From contig CALESJ010000024.1 of the NCBI GenBank assembly GCA_937907025.1, forward strand, positions 1 to 14,084: 14,084 nucleotides of DNA, given 5' to 3'. Of the stretch, positions 1-7,800 are shown one piece after another (position 1 is the first letter of the stretch; every line of letters starts with the position of its first letter). The notes beneath the pieces were generated by a model that did no database searches, was not told the DNA's origin, and saw nothing but the letters and a program-made list of their open reading frames with translations. Position numbers and translations under genes: made by a program. This DNA comes from an uncultured Faecalibacterium sp. (GTDB lineage: Bacteria; Bacillota; Clostridia; Oscillospirales; Ruminococcaceae).

Positions 1-24
1 CTCAAAATGGGTATAAAATCCCCT

Positions 25-57
25 TTATGGCTTCCCGATGAAATCTAAATGCGTCAT
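25..57 (-). other. 10-codon open frame abutting leader ORF
   Basis: An ATG directly follows the TAA of the 31-codon frame (TAAATG) and opens a 10-codon frame, MTHLDFIGKP, that stops at 25-27. It has no Shine-Dalgarno of its own, so it could be translated only by termination-reinitiation. A purine-rich AAAGGGGA lies just after the stop, at about 19-26, and could be a ribosome binding site for a gene starting beyond the left edge. This may be chance; no homology is recognised. Confidence 0.2.
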
Positions 58-90
58 TTATACGCTATACTCTGCACAATGTTTCATCGG
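35..90 (-). promoter_or_regulatory. leader hairpin 2 (9-bp competing stem)
   Basis: CCGATGAAA (35-43) is exactly complementary to TTTCATCGG (82-90), giving a 9-bp stem. It spans the stop of the 31-codon frame and the following TAAATG. One arm lies in the loop of hairpin 1, and an arm of hairpin 1 (70-80) lies in the loop of this stem. A further 6-bp palindrome, TAAATG-CGT-CATTTA (46-60), sits inside it at the leader stop codon. Ribosome stalling in the leader could switch between the forms; this is inferred. Confidence 0.45.
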
Positions 91-153
91 TATGGATTGT
101 ACAGAGTTGATTTTCTTTTTACGCTGATCGGTTAAATGAAAATTCATATTCAT
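58..153 (-). CDS. putative 31-residue leader peptide, unidentified
   Basis: A 31-codon frame (MNMNFHLTDQRKKK... ending CAEYSV) starts at the ATG at 151-153, with a second in-frame ATG at 145-147. It is supported by a strong AAAAGGAGA Shine-Dalgarno at 161-169 and a near-consensus promoter at 193-221. The peptide is basic in the middle (RKKK) and has no membrane segment or signal peptide. I do not recognise the family. Its coding RNA contains both arms of one strong hairpin (70-80 with 96-106) and one arm of a competing hairpin (82-90 with 35-43), as in leader ORFs of antibiotic-inducible attenuators. The role as a leader peptide is inferred. A small independent gene, or the start of a decayed gene, is also possible. 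Confidence 0.45.
   Translation of the reverse strand: MNMNFHLTDQRKKKINSVQSIPMKHCAEYSV
70..106 (-). promoter_or_regulatory. leader hairpin 1 (11-bp stem)
   Basis: Plus-strand CTCTGCACAAT (70-80) faces ATTGTACAGAG (96-106). In minus-strand RNA this gives an 11-bp stem with one G-U wobble and a 15-nt loop, all inside the 31-codon frame. The loop (81-95) contains one arm of hairpin 2, so the two simple stem-loops exclude each other or form a pseudoknot. Confidence 0.5.
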
Positions 154-160
154 GCCTTTA

Positions 161-169
161 TCTCCTTTT
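161..169 (-). promoter_or_regulatory. Shine-Dalgarno of the 31-codon leader frame
   Basis: Minus-strand AAAAGGAGA lies about 8 nt before the ATG at 151-153, a good Firmicutes ribosome binding site. Just upstream, AGAGG-TTGTC-CCTCT (171-185) can form a 5-bp hairpin at or near the predicted transcript 5' end. Confidence 0.5.
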
Positions 170-192
170 GAGAGGGACAACCTCTGTTTTTA

Positions 193-221
193 ATAATACT
201 ATGGAGAATGTGGTTTGTCAA
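193..221 (-). promoter_or_regulatory. near-consensus sigma-A promoter, minus strand
   Basis: On the minus strand TTGACA (plus 216-221) is followed by a 17-bp spacer and TATTAT (plus 193-198). This is a perfect -35 box, ideal spacing and a -10 box one base from consensus. Transcription would begin near 186 and read left through the 31-codon frame and off the window edge. It is the best promoter I see in the window. A 7-bp inverted repeat, TATGCTG/CAGCATA (235-241 and 250-256), lies just upstream and could be an operator. Confidence 0.7.
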
Positions 222-422
222 TCTTTGTACTTTATATGCTGGGTCAGAACAGCATAAATATAATCTCCTGTCTACGCATTTAGGGGGCAAAAAGCCCACG
301 GAAATCAAGGCTTTTCGGCGGTGGTCGGTGGGGTGGCAGAATGATTTATCAAATACCCGTCGGAACGGGCTTTGAAATGCGTAGGAAAATCTTTCCGCCG
401 CTGGTTTTCCTGCCGGTTCTGT

Positions 423-430
423 GGTATGCT
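423..430 (+). promoter_or_regulatory. weak extended -10 element upstream of HTH_16 gene
   Basis: TGGTATGCT-like sequence gives an extended -10 (TG-N-TATGCT). The -35 region at a 17-bp spacing reads only TGGTTT. Position relative to the start at 464 is sensible, but the match is weak. Confidence 0.25.
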
Positions 431-463
431 GGAATAAGACAAAAAACGACAGGAGTTGACACG

Positions 464-658
464 ATGGCCGAACAGGAAACATTGCTGGACACCGCTACCA
501 TCAAGGCCGCCGTCGCCGGTGAGAAGTGGGCCAAAGAAAAGGTGATCGAACACTACACCCCCATGATCGACGAGCTGGCCGTTGACGAAGATATGAAGCA
601 GCACCTTATTTTGAAGCTGCTGGAAGAATTGCCAAACTTCCCGATGGGGCAGGCATAA
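464..658 (+). CDS. HTH_16-type small conjugative-element regulator
   Basis: A 64-residue acidic, helical protein. The start at 464 is chosen because AGGAG lies at 451-455 with 8-nt spacing; an upstream frame extension to 341 has no such site and encodes unlikely sequence. The core, AAVAGEKWAKEKVIEHYTP followed by MIDELAVDEDMKQHLILKLLEELPNF, has the pattern I associate with Pfam HTH_16 (PF12645). These are short sigma-region-like helix-turn-helix proteins in Tn916 and Tn1549-type elements, with an A-x-x-G-D/E-x-W/E-A-x-E-K-V helix, then DED-x-x-Q-x-L-x-x-L-L-E-x-L. The role is probably in element gene regulation, but the exact target is unknown. It lies alone on the plus strand, convergent with the transfer operon and separated from it only by the terminator at 667-708. 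Confidence 0.65.
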   Translation: MAEQETLLDTATIKAAVAGEKWAKEKVIEHYTPMIDELAVDEDMKQHLILKLLEELPNFPMGQA

Positions 659-666
659 GAAAAAAG

Positions 667-708
667 AGCGCCGAACGCAGAGGCCATGTAGCCCCTGCGC
701 CCGGCGCT
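667..708 (-). terminator. intrinsic terminator of the minus-strand operon
   Basis: AGCGCCG (667-673) pairs with CGGCGCT (702-708), and CGCAG (676-680) with CTGCG (695-699), giving a long GC-rich stem. On the minus strand the stem is followed by a T-rich run (complement of the A tract at 660-665), so it should stop transcription after the TTRAP gene. On the plus strand only TTT follows, so action on the convergent regulator is weaker. Confidence 0.75.
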
Positions 709-722
709 TTGCTATGCTTGGA

Positions 723-923
723 TTACTCGTCCGTGAAATGGAACTGCCGTGCCTCAAAGTCGGCGTCGTGCATGGCGTCCAGCTTGTCGGCGGTCTGGCG
801 GGCCAGCGCCGCCATGTCCTCGTCCATGTCCGGCAGGGCGGCCCGGATGTTGGCCGCCGTCCTGCGCCGGTCGCTCTTGTGATATATACAGATCAGATTT
901 TCTTCTTCCACGGTAAACTGCAT
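723..923 (-). CDS. TTRAP-family transposon-transfer assisting protein
   Basis: A 66-residue acidic protein beginning MQFTVEEENLICIYHKSDRR. The F-T-V-E-E-x-N-L-I-C-I-Y opening, followed by a helical acidic region (PDMDEDMAALARQTADKLDAM) and an aromatic end (FHFTDE), fits the putative transposon-transfer assisting protein family (TTRAP, PF14203) found in conjugative elements. The molecular role is not established. The ATG at 921-923 is chosen because GGAGG (931-935) lies 7 nt upstream, inside the last codons of the preceding gene, with only 2 nt between that gene's TGA and this ATG. Translation is therefore probably coupled. It is the last gene of the operon, ending just before the terminator. 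Confidence 0.8.
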   Translation of the reverse strand: MQFTVEEENLICIYHKSDRRRTAANIRAALPDMDEDMAALARQTADKLDAMHDADFEARQFHFTDE

Positions 924-925
924 TG

Positions 926-1870
926 TCATACCTCCAATTCGTTTTTCTTGGTTCTGACCGGAGCCTTTTTCGGGGCTTGGGCCTGTTTGGTTTCGGATAG
1001 CTGCCTGCGGATGGAAGCGCGGGGCCTCCGCACTTCCTTGTCCCGGTTCTCGTCCTTGCCGATCACCGCATACAGGCCGTGCCGGTCTTTCATGCCGGTA
1101 AAGCACAGGGATTTATAGGGCAGCATGGAAAACAGCCGGTCGGTGTCCTTGCTGGACGCGATCTGCACGAAATACGGGGACAGCTCCACCATGAAATGCG
1201 TCTTGTTGGGGCTGTTGGGGGTGGACAGATCTTTCAGCCCGGCCACGATCCGCTGCGCCTCGGCCAAAATCATGCCGTCATGCAGCGCCTTGACGTGGGC
1301 CTTGAAGTCGCCGGGCGCAAGCTGCGCCCGGCCTTTCTGTTCCTGCCGCAACAGTTCCCGCAGGTGTTCCGGCTCATTGGGCTTGGCCTCATACCGCAGG
1401 AACGCCCCCAGCTTGGGATCGGGCCGTCCGTCGAAGTACAGACCGGCGGGCTGCTCCCGGTTGCCCTTTTCATAGTGCAGGATGATGGTATCGGCCTGTA
1501 CCGCCTCGGCTGCGACGTGCCGGAAGTGCTGGGGATAGTCCAGCTCATAGAGATTGCCGCGAATGACGCCCCGCACCTTGCCGGTCAGCTCCACGGCGTA
1601 GGCCAGCACCCGGTCACGGGTCTGCTCTCCGTAAAACTTCCATGTGTTGTGCTGCCGGGTGCCTTGCAGGTACACATCACTTTCCCGGAAACAGTGTGTC
1701 CCGGACGGGCGGGACATCCACAAAAGCGTCTTGTCCTCGGCCTTGTCGCTGACAGCGGCCCGCCCGATGATCTCCTTGTCGATCTCAAAATCACTTTGGT
1801 AAAAGGCAGTGTTCTGCCGCATGAGCTGTTCCAGCGCGGCCAGAACATCCACATTCTCAAACCTGTTCAT
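926..1870 (-). CDS. conserved ICE protein of unknown function, 314 aa
   Basis: I do not recognise a named domain. Residues 1-140 contain LEQLMRQNTAFYQSDFEID and TLLWMSRPSGTHCFRESD, a pattern I recall from uncharacterised genes next to YodL/DUF4316 genes in Tn1549-like elements. A second block, about 165-275 (LRELLRQEQKGRAQ to GLYAVIGKDE), may be a separate domain. The protein is soluble, with no signal peptide or membrane segment. Its basic tail carries ASIRRQL (285-291) and ends in ELEV. The polyvalent protein encoded just upstream has a very similar tail. The start at 1870 is chosen because a GGAGG at 1880-1884 lies 9 nt upstream and only 4 nt separate it from the preceding TGA. An extension to 2086 merely overlaps the other gene in a different frame. 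Confidence 0.75.
   Translation of the reverse strand: MNRFENVDVLAALEQLMRQNTAFYQSDFEIDKEIIGRAAVSDKAEDKTLLWMSRPSGTHCFRESDVYLQGTRQHNTWKFYGEQTRDRVLAYAVELTGKVRGVIRGNLYELDYPQHFRHVAAEAVQADTIILHYEKGNREQPAGLYFDGRPDPKLGAFLRYEAKPNEPEHLRELLRQEQKGRAQLAPGDFKAHVKALHDGMILAEAQRIVAGLKDLSTPNSPNKTHFMVELSPYFVQIASSKDTDRLFSMLPYKSLCFTGMKDRHGLYAVIGKDENRDKEVRRPRASIRRQLSETKQAQAPKKAPVRTKKNELEV
931..935 (-). promoter_or_regulatory. Shine-Dalgarno inside a gene end (before TTRAP)
   Basis: The minus strand reads GAATTGGAGGTATGACAATG: the codons for Glu-Leu-Glu-Val, then TGA, then ATG. The terminal codons of the 314-residue gene supply the ribosome binding site of the TTRAP gene, which decides its start at 923. Confidence 0.7.
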
Positions 1871-1874
1871 GGCG

Positions 1875-4800
1875 TCACACCTCCAATTCCTGTGTTTTTT
1901 CCCGCTGCGGCGATTTCTTCTGCTGTTCCTCCTTGGCGGCTTTGAGCTGCGCCCGGATGGACGGCTTTTTCTGTTTCTGCGCCGGGCGCTGGGGCTGCTT
2001 GGGCTTTTGGGCCTCCGCCTTGGCTGCCTCGGCCACGTCAAACAAGGAAATCTGTTCCCCGGCTTTGGCCTTGGCTTCCAGCTCACTCATGGTCGGGGCA
2101 TTGTTCAGAACGCCGTCAATCATGTTGTAGTTCTGCTCGGTTGTCATTTCAGCGGCCTTGATGGGGCTTTCCTGCTGGGCGGGGATGGCAAAGGCGTCTG
2201 TACCGTTGCCCATGATAAGATACTTGCCGTCCTCGGATTGGTGGTGGAAACCATAGCCTGCGGCCTCCAACTGCTCCCGGCTCATATCCGTTACAAGGAA
2301 GCTGCCCCGTGGGGTCTGGATGCTCTCGCCGGTGAGCAATTCCCGTGGCGTAAGCTGTTTTTTCCGCTGCAAGAAGAACTCCGGCACCGGCGTAAAGCCG
2401 AAGCTGTCACAGTAATGGGCTTCCTCCTTGCCGCTGCGGGTCAGCACCACAACGTCGGAAACGGAAAGGCTGTGGCCGGTGAAGTCAGCGGGACGGTCAA
2501 GATTGAATGTACGGTAGATGTCCTCCAGCGTGGTTTTGCCGTCCAGCGGTGCCGTGTAAACCAGATCGTAATTCTGCCGGTCAACGGCCAGCCCTGCCGC
2601 CTGCAAACGCTCGTAAGCCTCAAAGCGATAATCCCGCGTTTCCGGCCTGCCTTTGAGCTGGTAGATGGCAAAGGTATCGCCCTGCTCCTGTGCCGGGGGA
2701 TCGACGGTGAAATACGGGTTTTCCCATTGAGTGAAAGGCATATCCGGCATGGCCTTGTAGCTGCCGTTCTCCATCACATAGGGCCGCACCCGGTCAAAGC
2801 CGATTTCCTTTGCCACACGGGAGAGGCTTTCCAGTACCACGGGATCACTCCGCAGCCGTTCCATGCGGGTAAAGTCCTCCACAAGATAATTTTGGCCTGT
2901 CCGCACATGGAGAATATCGGCGGCGCTCATGCCATCCTTGCTTTCCATGCCCAACGTCAGATGGGCGTAGGGTCGGCCATCGGTGTTCAAATCCTTGGCC
3001 TCGCTGTTATAGGGCTGGCTCCGCAGCTCGTCGAACCGGGTCTTGGCTTCCTCAAAGGTAGCGAAGTGTTCAATCGGGGTTTGCTGTTCGGCATTGGTGG
3101 CCCATGTTTTCAGATCGGGAATGATGTAAAAGCCCCATTCCCGGCCAGCCTCCGGCGCGGCGGCGCTGCGCTCGGCCAGTGTCTTTTCGGCACGTTCCCG
3201 CACATCGTCCCGCAGCGGCACCGTATAGAGGGTGGACGCAGAGGAAAAGCCCACGTTATTGAAAACGTAGTCTACATCGGCCTCTTTCAAGGCTCCTGCC
3301 GGATAGTAGTCAGCCCGTGTTGGGGTGTCGCTCACCTTGCCGCTGGCAATGTCATGGTTCAACCCGGTTTCCAGATGGGTACAGATTTTGCCGTCCACGG
3401 CCAGCGTCACATAGTACCAGCCAATATAGCCGCCGGTCTTTTCGTCGGCTCCCTCGTTGAACTCCACATTGAGCAGCGTGTAGGGCTTCAAGCCCTTTCG
3501 GGCCGCGATCTCGTTGTCCTTGGCTTCCCGCTGCAACAGCGCGGGCAGGGCCGCTTCCTTGGTGGCCTTGACGATCTCCGGGTTGTACTGTACCAAAGTA
3601 CGGTTGACACATTCCGTCTGCACCTTAACCGTTTTGGCTTTCGGCGTCAGGTGGTTGCCGATAAACAGGGACGCGCCGTTGTCGAAACGGATCGTCATAT
3701 CGCTGGTGCCGCGCCATTTGCCGGTACAGGGGGACGTGTGGATTTCGCCGGTCTTACAGCCAAACGCCTGCGCGATCACATCAATCTTGGCCTGCAAGGG
3801 CAGGTCTTTGTAGCGGCCAGCGATTTCCAGCGCCTTTTCCTGCAACTCCGTCAGGGTTTCGGCAGGGGCCGCCTGCGGCTCGGCGTCGGAAATAACTTCC
3901 TGCGCCGGGGCGGTTTCCGTCTCCTGCACGGGTTCTTGTTCCGGCTCTGGTGCCGGTTCCTGTTCCGGGGTGGGTTCCTGTGTCGGCTGCTCCTGTTCCT
4001 TGGCATACAGCTCCTTGACGGCTTCCTGCGTCAGCTCCCCGGTATTGAGCTGATCCATCAGCTCCCGGCACCGTTCCGGCGTCCCGACATAGAGAACATC
4101 CCCGATCTTGGCCCTGCCGTTATCCTGCGGGATATAGGCTTGCAGCATATACAGGTTTTCCCGGCTGTCGCTGCGGGGATTGGCGTGTACCCGGTAGAAG
4201 TAGTCCGGCTCGGCCTGTTTCTGTGCCGCCTGCGCCCGCTGCTCCCGGCTGCTGTTGCGTTGCAGCTCCGTGGGCTTGATGCCGGAAAGAGGCTGAATAC
4301 AAGCGATCCTGTCCGACGCATAGTAGGCATTGTCGTTCAAAAGCCGCTGCCATGCGCCCACACTCGGCGCCCAGCGGAAACCGTGTTCTTTCAACTGCTG
4401 GCGGGCGTCCGCTTCCGGCTTGCCGTCAAAGAACACCTGCAAGCGGCCCTGATCCCGGTTGGCCTCCACATGGCCGCCGTCAAATTCCCAGCCCACATAG
4501 GCCACTTCATTTGCGCGGGTCAGGCTTTCGATCCGCTGGCGGACACGGCGGATTTCCGCATTGTTGTTGGACAGCTCCCAGCTCTGAAACGGCTTCTTTT
4601 CATAGTGCCAGCCGGACGCCATATCCGCTTTCAGATTTTCGAGGCTTTCAGGAGAGAGGTGCGGGCAGCCGTCCAGCGTACCGTGTTTGCGGTAATAGGC
4701 ATTGACCGCTTTCATGGTTTCCTGCGCCTTTTCCAGACCGGCCAGCTTCTTTTGCAGCTTGGGAATGGCCTGCGGGTCGTCCTGCCGGATGCCGCCCATG

Positions 4801-7800
4801 CCGGTGCTGCGGATTTTATCAAGCAGCCCTTGGATGTACTGCCATTCCTGCATATTGCTGTCGCGGGCCGCGTTCTGTTTCTCTTTCTTGCGTACCGGGA
4901 AATTGGAACCACCGGCAATCAAAATGGACGGCACACGGGCGTCAATCTCATAGCCGTGGTTCATATTGGCAGCCAGCTTCCGGGCATAGGTGTCAAGCAG
5001 GCTGTCGATCTTCTCATGGTACATGGGATCGACGCGCTTTTTCTGTTCCTGTGCCAGCGCAAAGGCTTCATCCACATAATGCCGGTACTCGGCTGTGGCG
5101 CTGCCGGGCTTGTAGTCGGAAAAGCTGTTCATTTCCTTGGCACGGCGGGCCGCGCCCTCATTGATGGAATAGTAGTAGTCGGATGCCGCAGGCTCTTTCG
5201 CCGGTTGTTCCGGGGCTTCCTGCTGGGGCGGCTCTTGGGCTTCCTGCGGCTGGGCCGGGGCCTCATAGCCAGCCGCCGCATATTCCTCCACGGTCATACC
5301 GGCGTCAGCGGCCTCCTGTGCAATTTCGGCCTCTACCTGCGCTTTGTAGTCCTGCAAGCTCTGGTCGAAGTCGGTCAGTTTCGGCGGCTCTGGCAACTGA
5401 TACTGGCCCTGATTGAGAAGCGGACGGCACTCTTTCACATAGTCCAGAACCGCTTGGAAATAGGCGGTCTGTTCCGGCGTCAGGGTTTCCCCGGATTGCA
5501 GAGGACGACGGGCCTCATGCTCCATAGCGGCCAAATTACAGTGCAGCGACATATACGGAACAAACTCATGCAGTAGCATATCCCGCTGGGCCTTGTCCGC
5601 CTCCCATGCTTCCGGCCCATCATGTTTCAGAACATGGTTTTTCCAGCTCTCGTCCTGTGCGTAGTATTCGTGATAACCACGGATATGCTCGATCAGAGAA
5701 CCGTCGCCGTCGCCAAAGTCCTGCCGTCCCTCGTAGTTATCCGGCTGGCCCTGAAAGGTGAAATCAATGCGGAACTTGGTCTTGTCGTACCAGCTTCCCT
5801 TATAGTCGGGCTGTTCCCGTTCATAGCGTTTGGCGCTGTCCAGCTCTTTGAAAATAGCTTCGGCCTCATGCAGCGGCATTTGCTGACCGTCTTTCAGGTG
5901 GGAGCTTTCACTCCATATAATTGTGACAACCGGCTCCGCTGCCGGATCAAGGGCGGTTTGCTGTTCCGCCTTGGCAACGGCAATCTCACTTTCGATCTGG
6001 CTTCTCACAAAATCATCCATGTGGCCGTGCTGCATTTCATAGCCCTGTTCGCACAGACGGTTGATAAGCTCGATCACCTTGTCCGTGTCGCCCACGGCCT
6101 CGGCGTACTCCACGATCAACCGGCGTTCCTCGTTGCCCATGCGCTGTCCGTCACGCTCGGCCCAATCAATCAGGGCGTTGGCCCGTTCCGTAGGAGTGGC
6201 CTCCGGCATAATGGGCTTGTTGTTCAAAAGGCCGTCAATCCCATTCCACGGCTGCGGCTCCGGCTGTACGGAAATAGCATTGGCCTGTTCTGCGGCCTCC
6301 TGAAAATCTTCCAGTGCGTCGCCGGTAATGGTTTCCGTCACATGGCCCTGCGGTGCTATCCCGGAAAGAATTTCGTCGCGGGCCTCCGACAAAGAATACT
6401 CCGTATTGTCCAACTGTCCGCCGTCGATCTCTTTGTAGTCAGGGCCGTACATGGTATAGTCAAAGCCGTTTTCGCTGGTCTGGATAAAGAGAATATTGCC
6501 GCTTTCCAGACGGTAGGCAGCTTCTTGGGCCTCGGCCCGTTGCAGCGTCCCGTCGCCGGAAAGGACAAAGCCCTGTGTCTGAATGGCGTCCAACGTGCCT
6601 TGCGTCACTTCGCCGGTGGATTTCACATCGGCGTCAATCAGGGTTTGCAGCATGGCTTTCACACTGTCGGTCATTTCCTGCTGCTGTTCCGGGGGCAGCT
6701 TGGAAAATACACTGTCGGGGGCAGGCTGCTCGGCGGCCTGTTCCACAGTCGGCTCCACAGTTTGCTCCACGGTCTGCTGCGCCTGCCGCTGTTGCTGAAG
6801 CTCTAACAGGTGGGCTTCCATTTCATTGATAAGATTGTTCGCGGTGGATCGGATGGTTTCAAGGGATGCCTGCAATTCCTCCAAATCCTTGCCGGAACTC
6901 CAATTTGCAATGTACCCGAAAGAATAGTCCGACGTGTCCAGCCCGAAATACTGGCACACCGTATAGGCCACGCTCTCGGCCTGTACCTCACGGGTGGCTC
7001 TGTCCGGCATCTGATCCTCCGGGAGATTGCTGTTTTTCTCATACAGGCGGGCATGGGCAACTTCATGGATGCTTGTCTTTAAGGTCTGCAATTCGCTCAT
7101 GCCCTCATTGACTGCAATCCTCTGTTCCAGATAGAAGCAGCGGCCCTTGGCACCATCTAAAATAGGCTCAATGGAAATGGGATAAGGGGACGCCTGTATT
7201 AAGGCGGCCTGCAAATCCTGAAAATGCTCCACGTCACCATCCAGCACATCCACATGGGTTGTGGGCAGCTCTTTTCCCTCGGTCTGGCTTACGTCATAAA
7301 CCGATACCGCACGATAGTCCGGCACAGTGATTGTCTGTTCCTCCATCACAGTTTTGCCGTCTTTGTCTTTGATGGGTTCGCCGGTATCAGGGTCTATTTT
7401 GGGAACACGCTTTTTGACTTTGTAGTAGGCGGGGGCTAAAATTTTCAGCCCGATTTCTCCTTGTTTTCGGGTGCGCTCAAATTCCGATTTCCATTTTCCC
7501 AGACCTGCTACCAAAGAGGCGTCCGGCTTCTGCATGAAAATCAACATGGTATTTCGGAAGCTGTAACTGTGGAACTTGGACATAGAGGCAAGATAAGATT
7601 TGTAGTTGTCGCTGCTCATAATGCCCCGTACACCAGCTTCCAGCCGGTCGGTGATCTCTTTCATGTATTCATCTTTGGACTTGTCCTTGGTAATGATGGG
7701 AGCTGCCTCCGGCAGTACAGCGGCGGGAGCCGGTTGCTCCGTGCGAAAGGCGTCACGGTCAGCCTCCGGCGCTGGATAGGCCATCACCCGGTATTCCTCC

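Larger units (their letters stand above)
154..463. other. intergenic regulatory region between divergent frames
   Basis: This 310-bp gap holds the minus-strand promoter (193-221), the inverted repeat at 235-256, an imperfect terminator-like repeat AAAAGCC/GGCTTTT (290-296 and 309-315), a G-rich run (317-336) and a weak extended -10 for the plus-strand regulator (423-430). The octamer AAATGCGT occurs at 47-54, in inverted orientation at 274-281, and again at 375-382. I see no convincing protein-coding gene. Base composition changes across this gap, from AT-rich on the left to GC-rich on the right. Confidence 0.5.

Noticed and set aside
103..111. Possible defect in the topoisomerase Toprim motif (Gly in DAGREGE at protein residues 103-111)
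   Set aside because: As I recall, Firmicutes TopB proteins commonly have this form. All other motifs, including Tyr302, are intact. The coordinates here are protein residues, not bases.
290..315. Terminator-like repeat AAAAGCC/GGCTTTT
   Set aside because: The stem is short with a 12-nt loop, and there is no gene on either strand whose end it would mark. Kept only as a note within the intergenic region.
341..463. Upstream extension of the HTH_16 frame
   Set aside because: The added residues are unlike the family, and the AGGAG at 451-455 clearly serves the ATG at 464.
1809..5576. A 1255-codon open frame on the plus strand opposite the polyvalent gene
   Set aside because: Its composition (Leu, Arg, Gly, His, Phe-rich) has no recognisable motif and it exactly opposes well-supported coding sequence. 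GC-rich codon bias suppresses antisense stops.
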